The notes under the pieces: generated by a model
The model's input: the letters and a program-made list of their open reading frames with translations, nothing else
Database searches by the model: none
What the model was told of the DNA's origin: nothing
Part shown: piece after piece, positions 30,701-40,899 of the stretch
Position numbering within the stretch: the first letter of the stretch is position 1
Layout of the letters: the number at the start of each line of letters is the position of its first letter
Source: Paragordius varius
Lineage: Eukaryota; Nematomorpha
Reading direction: 5' to 3'
Length of the DNA stretch: 64,000 bases
Assembly: GCA_964247055.1 (NCBI GenBank)
Contig: OZ176055.1
Location: 9,672,001-9,736,000 of the forward strand
Program-made: the position numbers and the translations under genes

Positions 30701-33700
30701 ACACACTTCTGTAAAAAACCTAGCCAAATCCACACATATAAAAGCGGAAATCACACATCGCAAATAGATTTTGTGTTGCTGAACCAACAACTTAGAAAAA
30801 TTATAACCAACTTTAAAACTTATGAATATGATACACAACATAAACTAATAGTTGCTTTTTTAATAATAAATAAGAACCGACCTAGCCCTAAAAAATTGCC
30901 ACAACTTAACGTTTCAAAACTTAATGATCCTAAAACAAAGCATCAATACATCAACCAAATTACACCTGAACTAAAACATTCCCCTAACAACGTTCATGAC
31001 GGCTGGGAGCATCTCAAAAACACCCTTCTCTCAAACGTTTCCAAAATCTGCGGAAGAAAACGTACCAAAACAAAATCTCAATGGTGGTGGCAAAGCGATA
31101 TTAAACCCTTATTGAATGAGAAAAGAGATGCCTTTAAGAAATGGAAAGCTTCTAAACATGATGATGACAAACATTTTTACATAATGGTTAAAAAAAGAGT
31201 AAAGAAAATAATAGCTGACAAAATGAATGAAAGATGTTTGGAAATGGCCAAAAAACTTGAGGGAGAAATTAAAAACTTAAAAGTTTTTAAAACACTAAAA
31301 AATATTAATAATAATAAAAAAGATATTCGGGTAGTGAAGGCCATAAAAGATAAAAATAACAACACAGTTACTGACACTCTTAGCATTCAAAATGTATGGA
31401 CACAATACATGCAAAATACACTGAATTTCCAGCATTCAAATGTCGAGATCCCAAACTTACCTCCAGTTATTGGGCCACCCCCAATTATTACTGCAGAAGA
31501 TGTGAGCTTAGCCATGCAAAAATGTAAAATCAATAAGGCATCTGGTCCAACGGAAATTAAAACTGAAATGTACAAAAATATTCCTGAAGCAATTACCTAT
31601 TTCACAGAGCTATTTAATCTGATTATAATGGAGGAAAAAATCCCGAACGACTGGAACCAAAGTGTCATAATTCCAATATATAAAAACAAAGGCGACATGC
31701 TCAACTGCGCCTCCTACAGACCATTAAAATTACTTGAACACGCAACCAAATTATTCGAAATAATTATAGAAAAGAAAATACGTCAGCTTTGCTCGATTGA
31801 CGAAAACCAATTCGATTTCCAACAGGGGATCAGCACCTCTGACGCCATATTCATTCTTAGAAGGCTACAAGAGAACTACAGATGCAAAAACAAAACCCTA
31901 TATCACATCTTTATTGATTTAAGCCGTGCATTCGACTGCATCCCGCGGTCCATGATCACATTTGCGTTACGAAAAAAAGAAATTTCGGAATGGATAATAA
32001 GAATAATAAACTTACTATATGAGAACACCACTAGTTGTGTGAGAACTCCCGTGGGTGATACCAATCAATTTCCAGTAACTGTCGGACTACACCAGGGCTC
32101 CATCCTGAGTCCATTACTATTTATCATCATTATGGATGTAATAACTGATAATATAAAAACAGGTTTACCTTTTGAGATGATGTACGCTGACGACATAATA
32201 CTAACAGCCACCAGCGAAACAGACATTATCAATAAATATAACCTCTGGAAATCTACTTTAGAAAAATTTGGCCTCAAAATTAACACAGATAAAACAAAGG
32301 CTTTAATAACAGGCTCACCGGTACCTGTAATAAAATTCCCTTGCTCCATTTGTCGCTCTGAAGTGAAACTTAATTCCATCAAATGCACTAAATGCCAGCT
32401 GTGGGTCCATAAAAAGTGCTTACAAATTAAAGGAAGTTTATTGGGAATTGAAAATTTTATATGTAAAGCTTGTGCAACACCAGATATAAACCCAAATAAT
32501 CCCACACAAACCACCTACCTTCCAACTACAAACATCGAAATAGTAAACAAGTACAATTACCTGGGTGACACAATAGCAGCTGATATGAATATTAAAAACG
32601 CCATAACAACACGGTCACATCAGGCTTGGGCCAAATTTTATCAACTCAAGTATATAATGAAACACAAACACATTTCAAACCCAAACAAGGGCAAAATCTA
32701 CACGATTGCCATTCGCCCTGCCCTCACCTATGCTAGCGAATGTTGGCCCTTAAACCAAACTAATGAAAATAAATTATGTGACATAGAAAGAAAAATCCTC
32801 AACTCATGCCTCACCAATCAGTATCACAATGATAAAACAAATAATAATAAAAGCATACATAATCTATTTCATATCGCACCTATGTCTTCTTTTCTCAGAG
32901 CAAATCGTCTCAGATACTGGGGTCACATTGAACGCTCAAATAGTTGGATTAACAAAATTAGATCCTTTCATCCGAACGGCAATTTAAAACGAGGCAGACC
33001 ATACCATGATTGGGAAAAAACACTCAGCAATGACTTACACTTAACTCAACTGAACAAAGACGATTGTCTCGATCGCAAGCTATTTCGCTCAAGAATTTGG
33101 AAGCTAGCACATGCTGGACAAACAACGACTTGATGATGATTGATGATGATGAGAAAATGTTGAAATAATTCTAACCAATAAGGTTATTACCTACTCCGGC
33201 CCTTGGCAACCTCAAAAATACGCAGCGTTTTATCAAAACTGCCAGTTACAAATTCCGTTCCACACGGGGAATAATCAATGTCCAGCACGGCGCCTGTATG
33301 GTCAGCATGAATAAACTTTGGTCGATTCATAAACCGAGTATCAAACGTGTAAGCATTGTAATCTTCATTGGCAAGCGTTAACGTATAACTTTCTACCGGG
33401 TTCCAAGCCAGCGCATTAGTTCGCATTTTAAGTGTTAACTAGGAATTAGGAATTATTATTCAAGCAGAGTAAAAATTAATTCACCCTTGAACAATTCAAA
33501 TTCTCCCTTGAACAATTTAAATGCACCCTTGAACAATTCAAATTCAGCCTTGAACAATTCAAATTCAGCCTTGAACAATTCAAGTTCACCCTTGAACAAT
33601 TTAAATTCACCCATGAACAATTCACCCATGAACAATTCACCCATGAACAATTCACCCTTGAACGATTCAAATTCACCCATGAACAATTCACCCTTGAACG

Positions 33701-36350
33701 ATTTAAATTCACCCATGAACAATTCACATTCTCCCTTTCAAATTTACCCATAAATTCACCCTTGAACAATTATGAACAATTCACATTCTCCCTACAATAT
33801 AAATTCACCCTTGAACAATTCAACATGAACAATTCACATTCTCCCTTAAACAATATAAATTGACCCTTGAACAATTAAAAATTACCCTTAAATTCACCCT
33901 TTACAATTTAATTTCACCCTCGAACATTCATAATACCCTTAAACATTTCAAAATCACCCTTGAACAATTCAAATTTACCCTTGAACAATTCAAATTTACC
34001 CTCAAATTCACCTTTGAATTTGAACATCAAATTTACCCTTGAACAATTCAAATTCACCCTTAAACAATTTAAATTCATCCTCGAACAATTCCAATTCACC
34101 CTTGAACAATTCAAGTTCACCCTTTAACAATTCAAATTCACCCACGGAACAATTTAAATTTACCCTTGATTCGATTCACACTCGAACAACTCAAATTCAC
34201 ACTCAACAACTCAAATTTACCCTTGAACAATTCAAATTCACCCTCTAATAATTCAAATTCACCCTAAAAATACATTGTTGTGTTCGGACTAATATAACTA
34301 ATCAACCATCTGTAATATATCATATGGCATAGTTTATTATTTTTTTTAGTATTATTTTAATTTTAAACAAAATTTCATTTTGGTAAAAATATAAAAAATA
34401 TAGGTAAATTTTAATCCTAAAAAACCCATAATTTATTTTAAGGGTGAATTTGATTTGTAAATGGTATATAAAGAAAAAAGTATAGTATTTTAAAGGAAAT
34501 ATTATTTCTTTTTTTATAAGTATTATAGAATTCACTGTGATTCGTATTTTGCAGCCCAAATTTAGAAGAAGACTCAAAATTTTTGTGGTCCTTTTTGTTT
34601 CAAACTATTTAAAACTAAAATGAAATATTGGAGAAAATAAAAGTACAATAAATGTATTAAATGGTATTATTTCGTAATAAAATTTATACAACTATAAAGA
34701 ATTTTGGATATTACTAAATAAAATGCATAAAAAGTAAAAAAAAGTTTGTTTTACCCTTTTTTTAAAAGCTGGATTATTATCGTTTGTAAAATATATAATT
34801 AAAGATTTTATCAATTAAATTCATCCTCCTTTGCAACTTGGTTAAAAATATGATTTTCTTTATAAAAAATATTAGACTTTTAGTTTTAAATTTTGCCTTC
34901 ATAATTTCTTCAATTTTTAAAGTAAAAATAAAAATATGCAAATATAAAACTTACTTTTCTAATATGTGTAGGTTTTCGAATATCATAAAGTGCTACACTA
35001 CGGTCTGAGGCGGCCGATGCCAATATATCGTGCTAAAAATAATAATAAATTAATCTAAACTAACAAAAATCAATCCATTAAAATTTTTTATTGATTTTCC
35101 TAACACTTTCGTAAAATTTTAAATAAATTATTGGTTTTTTTTGATATGTCAATCTTACTTTCTGTTAAATAAAAACATTTTTTGCCTATTTTCTTGGATA
35201 TATAATAATAACAAGAATAACTTCAATTGGGTTAAATTTTATGGCGTTTGAGGTTTCGTTCGTTGAGAAATAAGATTTGATAGGTTCAGATCGATTCAAA
35301 TCCCACAAATTTATTTCATGTCCTGAGGTGGCGTATAAACCTTCACTGAAATGATGATCACATCCATGGATCATGCTCTATAAAACAGAACAGAAATATA
35401 AAATTAAAATTATAATAAGGACAACTCATAAAAAGAAAAAGATTTTTTTCGATAAAAGAAACCAAATTTTAATCATAATATTTATATATACAACCTATAT
35501 AATATTCTATAAATGAATTTAGAAGTATAAAAAAAACATTGGAAGGAACCGTCAATTATGAAATCGAGTGTGGATAATTAATTTAAATTTCCATTTATAG
35601 TTTTCACAATTTAAACGGATAAAGTTTTAAAAAATATATCTCTTTAGAAAAAATTTAATACTAAATCAAAATAAATTTTAATATTATAGCGGTATAGCTT
35701 TAAAGATAAATCCGTCATAATTAAATTTATATTTATTAAAGTTTTAACTACATTAGAAATATATTTTAATTTTTATGTTAAATCTAAAAATTTTTATTTT
35801 GGTTGTATATTAAATTTTAACGTAAATTATAGTGTTGGGACATAAATTAAAATAAACCTCATAAACAATTATATTGTGAGGTTTAAGATCTTTAACGTCA
35901 GCTAAACTTTGCATACTCCAAAACTTGATGGTTTTATCATCGCCACAGGAAATAAAATAGTTTGCAGATTGAGGTAAGGTAATACACCTTACAAAACCAT
36001 TATGAGCTTGGAGGGTTTGAAAAGAATCTTTGGTGTTAAGATTCCAAATACGAATTTCACCATCACATGATCCACTTAAGAACCAGGAAAGAACTGAGTG
36101 ATGACGATTCAAGCAGAAAACGCCATCACGATGACCGGAAAGTACACCTACTAAAGGTTTAGCAAAAACGCGTTCAAGTTTGATTGCATTTAGAGCTTGC
36201 GTATATTCACGTTCAGCTTCAAACGGGTGCAAATATTTGTCATAATTTCGGAAAACTTTATAAATTTAAAAAAAATATACTTTTATTAATATCCTTTTTC
36301 GTTTCACGAAGATAAACGTCAGGATTTCTGGACAAAACTTTAATTTTCAT
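27795..36350 (-). CDS. DCAF13: DCAF13/Sof1, WD40 ribosome-biogenesis factor
   Basis: Eight exons in frame give 445 aa, the same length as human DCAF13: 36350-36281, 36255-35858, 35377-35222, 35032-34955, 33438-33191, 28865-28730, 28364-28201, 27882-27795. The start MKIKVLSRNPDVYLRETKKD matches the family start. WD40 blades follow (GHRDGVFCL, GDDKTIKFW, SDRSVALYD, SFDKTLRIF, GSDETNIRIW). The Sof1 C-terminus (KLKEKYVNHPEIARIYRHRH) ends the protein. The family works in the nucleolus in 18S rRNA processing and as a CRL4 substrate receptor. The first intron is only 25 nt (36256-36280). Intron 5 (28866-33190) holds a complete LINE on the opposite strand; intron 4 holds an expanded family B element. 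It is divergent from ZMAT2. Confidence 0.95.
29013..29284. mobile_element. Family A MITE in DCAF13 intron 5
   Basis: Ends CAGTAAAAACTGAAATCAAG and TATAATTTCAAGTTTTACTG, flanked by TA. The arms AAAGACAACCATACTTTTTT and AAAAGCATGGTTGTCTTTTA are almost fully complementary. One of the best-preserved copies. Confidence 0.85.
29517..29532. repeat. Target-site duplication of the LINE, 5' copy
   Basis: AGAAAATGTTGAAATA, identical to 33152-33167 at the other end of the element. A perfect 16-bp duplication indicates a recent insertion. Confidence 0.9.
29533..29594 (+). ncRNA. HDV-like self-cleaving ribozyme at LINE 5' end
   Basis: The first transcribed bases GGGATGC (29533-29539) pair with GCATCCC (29567-29573) as P1. 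CCGACTCCC (29545-29553) pairs with GGGAGCGG (29587-29594) as P2 with one bulged A. Loop L3 is TCCTCGC (29557-29563), identical to the HDV L3 as I recall it. GG after P1 can form P1.1. GCTAAC (29581-29586) places a catalytic-type C just before P2. P3 is short with one mismatch, and P4 is very reduced. HDV-like ribozymes are established at the 5' ends of R2 and some RTE elements, where they trim the transcript at the element start. Here the predicted cut lies exactly at the target duplication. Confidence 0.8.
30002..33133 (+). CDS. LINE endonuclease/reverse transcriptase polyprotein
   Basis: A 1043-codon ORF with no break. An APE-type endonuclease occupies about residues 50-270 (KFGTWNVGTLVGKAW, CCLQETRF, GGDFNGHIG). 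The reverse transcriptase core lies at about 480-770 (FIDLSRAFDCIP, GLHQGSILSPLLF, catalytic MMYADDI at about 726-732). A C4HC3 PHD-like zinc finger is at about 780-825 (CSIC, CTKCQLWVHKKC, CKAC). The C-terminal region common to RTE-like elements follows (YNYLGDTI, AIRPALTYASECWP, RYWGHIERS, RGRPYHDWEK). The first 35 residues are a hydrophobic Ile-rich stretch of unclear meaning, and translation may start at a later Met. The product would copy the element RNA at a nicked target. Confidence 0.9.
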   Translation: MFNSEIIMKKYYETLYYIFLYCIIIIIIFIIHLRKSEMLPEKKSFNIKNNNFKFGTWNVGTLVGKAWMIISAIKEQKLDICCLQETRFKNGGNYQHEGFTLYYEGGKSGKSGVAIAINDQIRDNIIDITRHNDRIIQMRVALNNTTLNILSIYTPQQGQNETTKQEFWNQLYQIAQNVPTNDILLIGGDFNGHIGMHADGYEGIHGGVGIGSRNKEGETLLEFCSAANLLICNTHFCKKPSQIHTYKSGNHTSQIDFVLLNQQLRKIITNFKTYEYDTQHKLIVAFLIINKNRPSPKKLPQLNVSKLNDPKTKHQYINQITPELKHSPNNVHDGWEHLKNTLLSNVSKICGRKRTKTKSQWWWQSDIKPLLNEKRDAFKKWKASKHDDDKHFYIMVKKRVKKIIADKMNERCLEMAKKLEGEIKNLKVFKTLKNINNNKKDIRVVKAIKDKNNNTVTDTLSIQNVWTQYMQNTLNFQHSNVEIPNLPPVIGPPPIITAEDVSLAMQKCKINKASGPTEIKTEMYKNIPEAITYFTELFNLIIMEEKIPNDWNQSVIIPIYKNKGDMLNCASYRPLKLLEHATKLFEIIIEKKIRQLCSIDENQFDFQQGISTSDAIFILRRLQENYRCKNKTLYHIFIDLSRAFDCIPRSMITFALRKKEISEWIIRIINLLYENTTSCVRTPVGDTNQFPVTVGLHQGSILSPLLFIIIMDVITDNIKTGLPFEMMYADDIILTATSETDIINKYNLWKSTLEKFGLKINTDKTKALITGSPVPVIKFPCSICRSEVKLNSIKCTKCQLWVHKKCLQIKGSLLGIENFICKACATPDINPNNPTQTTYLPTTNIEIVNKYNYLGDTIAADMNIKNAITTRSHQAWAKFYQLKYIMKHKHISNPNKGKIYTIAIRPALTYASECWPLNQTNENKLCDIERKILNSCLTNQYHNDKTNNNKSIHNLFHIAPMSSFLRANRLRYWGHIERSNSWINKIRSFHPNGNLKRGRPYHDWEKTLSNDLHLTQLNKDDCLDRKLFRSRIWKLAHAGQTTT
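33152..33167. repeat. Target-site duplication of the LINE, 3' copy
   Basis: AGAAAATGTTGAAATA, identical to the 5' copy at 29517-29532. It is separated from the DCAF13 donor by 23 nt. Confidence 0.9.
33480..34468. mobile_element. Family B element with expanded 21-bp array
   Basis: The left part (33480 to about 34265) is an array of roughly 35 units of the form TTCACCCTTGAACAATTCAA(A), some with ATG for TTG and some shortened. Then come the family core (TTCGGACTAATATAACTAAT, CATAGTTTATTATTTTTTTT) and a single opposite-strand unit ending GGTGAATTTGATTTGTAAAT GGTATA. Because the unit is 21 bp, several frames stay open and encode runs of NNSNSPL-like repeats; these are not genes. It lies in DCAF13 intron 4. 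Confidence 0.85.
36256..36280 (-). other. Ultra-short 25-nt intron of DCAF13
   Basis: GT...AG boundaries (GTATATTTTT...TATAAAG). Removing exactly 25 nt joins KKDINK to FRNYDKYLHPFE, matching human DCAF13 residue for residue around LDLQRVPRNYDPALHPFE. Reading through gives an immediate stop (TAA) and a wrong frame. Confidence 0.75.
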
Positions 36351-36438
36351 CTCTCAAGTTTGCTTTTAATAAAAGCATGGGTGTAAATACATTTTTGTGT
36401 TAAACCACACTTGAATCGATAAAACGATATATTGAAGG
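36351..36438. promoter_or_regulatory. Bidirectional promoter DCAF13/ZMAT2
   Basis: Only 88 bp separate the two start codons, so both 5' UTRs and the shared promoter must fit here or overlap the coding exons. It contains an AT-rich centre and no obvious TATA box. Confidence 0.65.
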
Positions 36439-37094
36439 ATGGCAGATCATCGCAGAAAATGGGATATCGGGGAGTTTGAAAAGAGAGCTTATGAAAGGAT
36501 GATATCTGAACAGGAACATGATGAAAATGATAAATCTCTTAAACCATTTCAAAGAGATTTATTAAGACCTCGGGATTACAAAGTATTTCCATTTCTTTTA
36601 TATCTTTTTCTAGATTAATATTGAAAACAGGATTGGTAAATCTATTATAGTTACTAAAACTACACCTGTAAGTAATTCTGGTGGATATTATTGTGAAGTT
36701 TGTGATTGCGTTGTCAAAGATTCCATAAACTTTCTTGATCATGTTAATGGCCGAAAACGTAGATATTTTTTATTTGTATATACATATAATTTATAAAAAA
36801 AATTTAATTATTAATATTGATTTAATTTTTTGACATATATAAAATAAAGAATATTAAAATATTTTAAAATAAAATTTTATTTCATTTAATTTGGTTTACT
36901 AGATATTAAAAATTTGGGAATGTCCATGAAAATTGAACGTTCCTCCCTTCAACAAGTTAAAGATCGAATTAAAAAACATGTCAGCAAAACCTCAGCTTCA
37001 GACACCAAAGGTGACGATTACGATTTTGAAAAACGTATGAAAGAATTGCAACAAGAGGTCAGCTTTTTATAATTAAAAAATCGGCAATGTGGTT

Positions 37095-37125
<31 letters not shown>

Positions 37126-38393
37126 GTTTTAAAAACAAAGACGAGTGTTGGGTCTGTTCGCAAATATTACGCCTTTTAAATACAGTTAAAAATTTGATCG
37201 ATATAATTATTAGAATCTAAATAGTTTAGATTTTATATTTTACTAAAAATTTCAAATTGTATTTTTTATTTAATTATGTTTATGTTTGCATATACCATTT
37301 AATTCAAATTTTCCCTCGAACAATTCAAATTCACCCTTGAACAATTTAAATTCACCCTAAAAATAAATTATGTGTTTTTGGGCTAATATATCATTAATAT
37401 AAAATATATTCTTATAGCATAGTTTATTTTTTCAGCATTATATTAATTATAAACACTTATTTTTAAAAAAATATAGGTAAATTTTAATTTTAAGAAAAAC
37501 ACATAATTTTTAGGGTAAATTTGAACTGAAAATGGTACATTTTATCCAAATTTTTTAATTGCGCTTGTTGCCAAAAAATAATATTGAATAAGCAATACGA
37601 GTTTTTTAATCCCCTATGAACATAGCGATGTATAATATATGGAATATTTTGTGAATATAAAATTTTTTCTCACTGTCATAGTTAAATTTAAAAATGTAAT
37701 GGTTTTTAATTTGTTTTCCGGAAATTTTTGAAATTATTCTACAAATTCAACCCTAACTATCTATTTTGTTTTCCATATGTGCCTTTTAATTTTATATAAA
37801 AACCTAAATTTTGCTTTTCATAGTGAAAAACGTATACTATCTAAAAATGGCATCATGCCAAAATTATTAAAATTTGAAAAACAATAATTGTTTAAATTTA
37901 TACCTAAAATTTCCATATCAATGCAGAGGTTTTCTATCACTATAACTTTAAAAAGTTATTATATTGCTTGTTATTTTGTCAAACTGTCACATTATATTTT
38001 TAATTAGGAATCAGCCCTAACTTTTTACATACACATCAGTTAAAATGGTGATGGTAGACGAGTGAATTTACGAGTTATAAAACTTTATCCTTTTAAATTT
38101 ATTTGTCTCTAATTAGGATTTTCAATTTCATCGCACTATTTTACATACTAAAGGTTTCAATATTGTTTTTAAAGCTTATTAATCATAATTTCAGACTTAT
38201 ATAGTTTTATATATATTATATCTAGGAGGAACGTGAAAGGCAACGTAAAAAGGAAAGGCAAAAAGCCAAAAAATTGAAACATTCTTCAGAAAATAATGTT
38301 GATTCATGCTCTGATGTTGGAACAGACCCACAAGATCTCCATAACATTGCTTCTGTCATGGGTTTTGGCAGTTTTAGCTCTACAAAAAAATGA
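36439..38393 (+). CDS. ZMAT2: ZMAT2/Snu23, tri-snRNP zinc-finger protein
   Basis: Four exons in frame (36439-36582, 36614-36758, 36903-37057, 38226-38393) give 203 aa; human ZMAT2 is 199 aa. The start [20 protein letters not shown] matches RRKWDKDEYEKLAEKR. The U1-type C2H2 finger is [20 protein letters not shown] with NGRKH. The rest follows the family: [34 protein letters not shown], a Lys/Arg/Glu-rich helix and the end [13 protein letters not shown]. Snu23 is a U4/U6.U5 tri-snRNP component acting before spliceosome activation. The first intron is 31 nt (36583-36613). The third intron contains a family B element and an AT microsatellite. Confidence 0.95.
36583..36613 (+). other. Ultra-short 31-nt intron of ZMAT2
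   Basis: GTATTTCC...CTTTTTCTAG. Its removal joins RPRDYK to [18 protein letters not shown], aligning without gap to RHRDYKVDLESKLGKTIVIT of human ZMAT2. The pyrimidine tract fills most of the intron. Confidence 0.8.
37293..37537. mobile_element. Family B element in ZMAT2 intron 3
   Basis: Compact copy with inverted ends TACCATTTAATTCAAATTTT and TTTGAACTGAAAATGGTA. Two to three 21-bp units are on the left and one on the right. It gives the clearest view of the family termini. Confidence 0.8.
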
Positions 38394-38413
38394 AATGACT
38401 TATAAAGCAATTA

Positions 38414-38419
38414 AATAAA
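38414..38419 (+). terminator. ZMAT2 poly(A) signal AATAAA
   Basis: Canonical hexamer 20 nt after the stop codon, implying a very short 3' UTR, as for TACO1. Confidence 0.55.
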
Positions 38420-39109
38420 TTATTTATTTTGTATGTAAGTTAGTGTAATACTAATAGTTGTAGCTACAATTTGATTTAAGAATAATTTAACATGCGCTCA
38501 TTTAAATGTCAGACTGATAACTTTAGTGAGTAAGCTTCTTCTAAATTTAATATTATTCCAAACTATTGCCTAGATAATATCCTCCTGGAAAATATGAAAT
38601 CTAAGTTAAATAGATTGTGTACACTTATTTGAATACTCAGTTGATTGTAACATCTCAGTTGTTGGATTAGGAGCCTTTTGTTATTATTGTATTCATTCTG
38701 AATAACTTGTTAAAGTAAAAAATTAAAACAATTTAAAAACAGAATGTATTACTAATTTAATTAATTAGAAATTTTCATTAAAATATTCACCTTTGAAATA
38801 AAAAACTAAAATTATACATATAAAGTTAATAAATCTGCCCTCTTTCTAATTATTTTACTTTAATTTATAATGTTATATTGATTGAAATACTGTATCTTAA
38901 CTTTGTCTATTAATAAATTAGGCAGTTAATATAATTTAACAAACGTTATAATCAAAAGTGTTATAGTGAATGTGTGTTTAAATGATTAACACCTATTTAT
39001 TTTCAAAGTTTTTTATAGTTAAAAAGATATATTATGTTTTAAAGATTTTCAACAATCAACCATACTTTTTTAACAATCAAATAATTTTTGCGACGTAATT
39101 CCATAAGTT

Positions 39110-40740
39110 AAAATACTAATTTAACAGTCCAATACCTTTTGGGGTACTTTCATATCCCAGAGCCATTTATAAATTTATCTTTAAAGGTATATAAGGTAGG
39201 TATTAATAAGAATTTAAAATATTCCTTTAATTTTTAGGAACATTATATAAATTTTTTTAAAAAAAATGTAAAATCATCATTTCAAACTTTTTTGCCGCCA
39301 TTTTTTGCTATATATTTTTTTAAATGGCCAATGCAACAGGCAAATAAATGTATTTTGTGTCAATAATTTACTATTATTGTAGCAAAGATCGTTGTCGATT
39401 TATTGCTTTTTCGAAGGTGTATTTCTCCAGTTTATTCGATTGTAAGTGAGTGATGTTAACTGTTGCAAAGAGTGATTAGTTTCTTTGGTTAGGTTTTCGA
39501 TCCAGCGCATCTTGCAGCGTCCACGTTTCCTGGATCCTTCGACCTTACCTGACATTGGTTGAAATTCCAAGTCATTAGCTCTGGTAATGTGACCAAAGTA
39601 TGTTAATTTCATTTTGAGGCACATACCGATCAGGTGTATCTCGGGTTTATTTTGTCAAAGATTACAGTGTTTTTTATTTTGTCTTTCCAAGTGATTCGAA
39701 GTATCTTCCGCCAGCACCAGATTTCGAAGGCGTTAATGTATTTTTCGTCTACCTTTTTTATTGTCCAGCTTTCTGATGCGTATAGCATGCTAGGAAATAT
39801 TAGGGCTTTAACTAAACGGATTTTTGTTTTAAGTTTGATGTCGTATGATGACCATAGTTTGTTATATTTTATCATTTTTGTCTTAGCAATTCCTATTCTT
39901 CTTTTGATGTCTGGGGTGCTGTTGTTTGTTGTATTTATAAGACTGCCTAGGTATGTGTTGGGACACTACTTCTATTTGTTGGTTGTGAAAAGATAAGTTG
40001 TTATAGTGGTTATGAGCGTTTATAATCATGATTTTAGTTTTTTTAAAGTTGATCGTCAATCCAAATTTTTGACATTCGTTTGTGAATTCAGGGAGTTTTT
40101 TCAGGTTGTCCACTGAGTTTGACAGCAGTATAGTGTCATCAGCATAGTGAAGTGATGATATAATATTGGCGGCAATGCTTATACCATTAGTTTTATCTAT
40201 GTTCCGTAATACGCTTTCTATGCAGACATTAAAAAGAGTGGGTGAAAGGACACATCCTTGTCTTAAACCATTGTTCATTTGTACCCAATTACTTGTATGT
40301 GGAGTTTTTATGTTTAGTGATGAATTGGAATAGGATTTTATGATGTTTAAAATTTATCAATATTATTCCTTGAAAAAGATAATACTATGTATCGAAAATT
40401 TTGGATATATTTCAATTTTATAAATTTCACCAGAATCCAATTTTTAATTTAACATTAAATATCGTTTTCGTTGACAATATTAAATGTATTATATGGTTAG
40501 AAAAAATGTATACTGCTGTTCGTTTTAATCGTGTTTTGTGTCCCAATCTTAGACTCTAGAACTCACAAAACTAAAAAACATACACTTTTTTATGTAATAC
40601 ATGAGAAAAATGTTTGATAATTAATTATAACAAAAATAACATTCATTACAGTAGTTCATTTGCGAAATTGAGCTCTGGGATATAAAACTACCCCAAAACG
40701 TAAACTGGGACAAACAAGTTAAAATGTAATGAAGTTGTAG
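39110..40740. repeat. Family C palindrome copy, interrupted by a LINE
   Basis: Left part: AACAGTCCAATACCTTTTGG to CAATGCAACAGGCAAATAAA. Right part: CGTGTTTTGTGTCCC to GAGCTCTGGGATATAAAA. Both match the copies at 3745-5060 and 18830-19500. The LINE fragment sits between. Confidence 0.45.
39393..40348 (-). mobile_element. 5'-truncated, broken LINE fragment
   Basis: On the minus strand the RT half reads NNGLRQGCVLSPTLFNVCIE and LHYADDTILL, then (frame shift near 39880) a C-terminal part LVKALIFPSMLYASESWT and (another shift) YFGHITRANDLEFQP with GRCKMRWIENL. It differs from the intact LINE at 29533 and shows at least two frameshifts; the endonuclease half is missing. It is an old non-LTR retrotransposon relic inserted in palindrome C. 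Confidence 0.8.
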
Positions 40741-40899
40741 TATTCTCAACTCTCTAATAATTGAAATTTTATAATTCCGTCTAATTTTAATCATTAAGAT
40801 TCATAATATATTACTACATTTTATTATATTATATAGATTTTTTAAGAAGACAAGCTTTCAGAATAAATTGTATATGTTATACTCTATTCCTTACTTCTA

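Larger units (their letters stand above)
29533..33151 (+). mobile_element. Full-length RTE-like LINE inserted in DCAF13 intron
   Basis: The 3619-bp element is bounded by a perfect 16-bp duplication. Parts in order: an HDV-like ribozyme fold (29533-29594), a relatively GC-rich 5' leader to 30001, one long ORF (30002-33133) and a 3' tail of TGATGAT repeats. A short single-ORF layout with endonuclease plus reverse transcriptase and a simple-repeat tail fits the RTE group. It lies antisense to DCAF13, and its end is 39 nt from the intron donor (23 nt from donor to the duplication). The intact ORF and perfect duplication suggest a young, possibly still active copy. Confidence 0.9.

Noticed and set aside
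32065-32514. 149-codon minus-strand frame inside the LINE
   Set aside because: Shadow of the reverse-transcriptase coding sequence on the opposite strand.
33456-34248. Several long open frames on both strands with NNSNSPL- and NCSRVNL-type peptides
   Set aside because: They arise because a 21-bp tandem unit is a multiple of three and free of stops in several frames. They occupy the expanded end of a family B transposon inside an intron.
33480-34265. CRISPR-like array of regular repeats
   Set aside because: Units are contiguous with no unique spacers, and the genome is animal.
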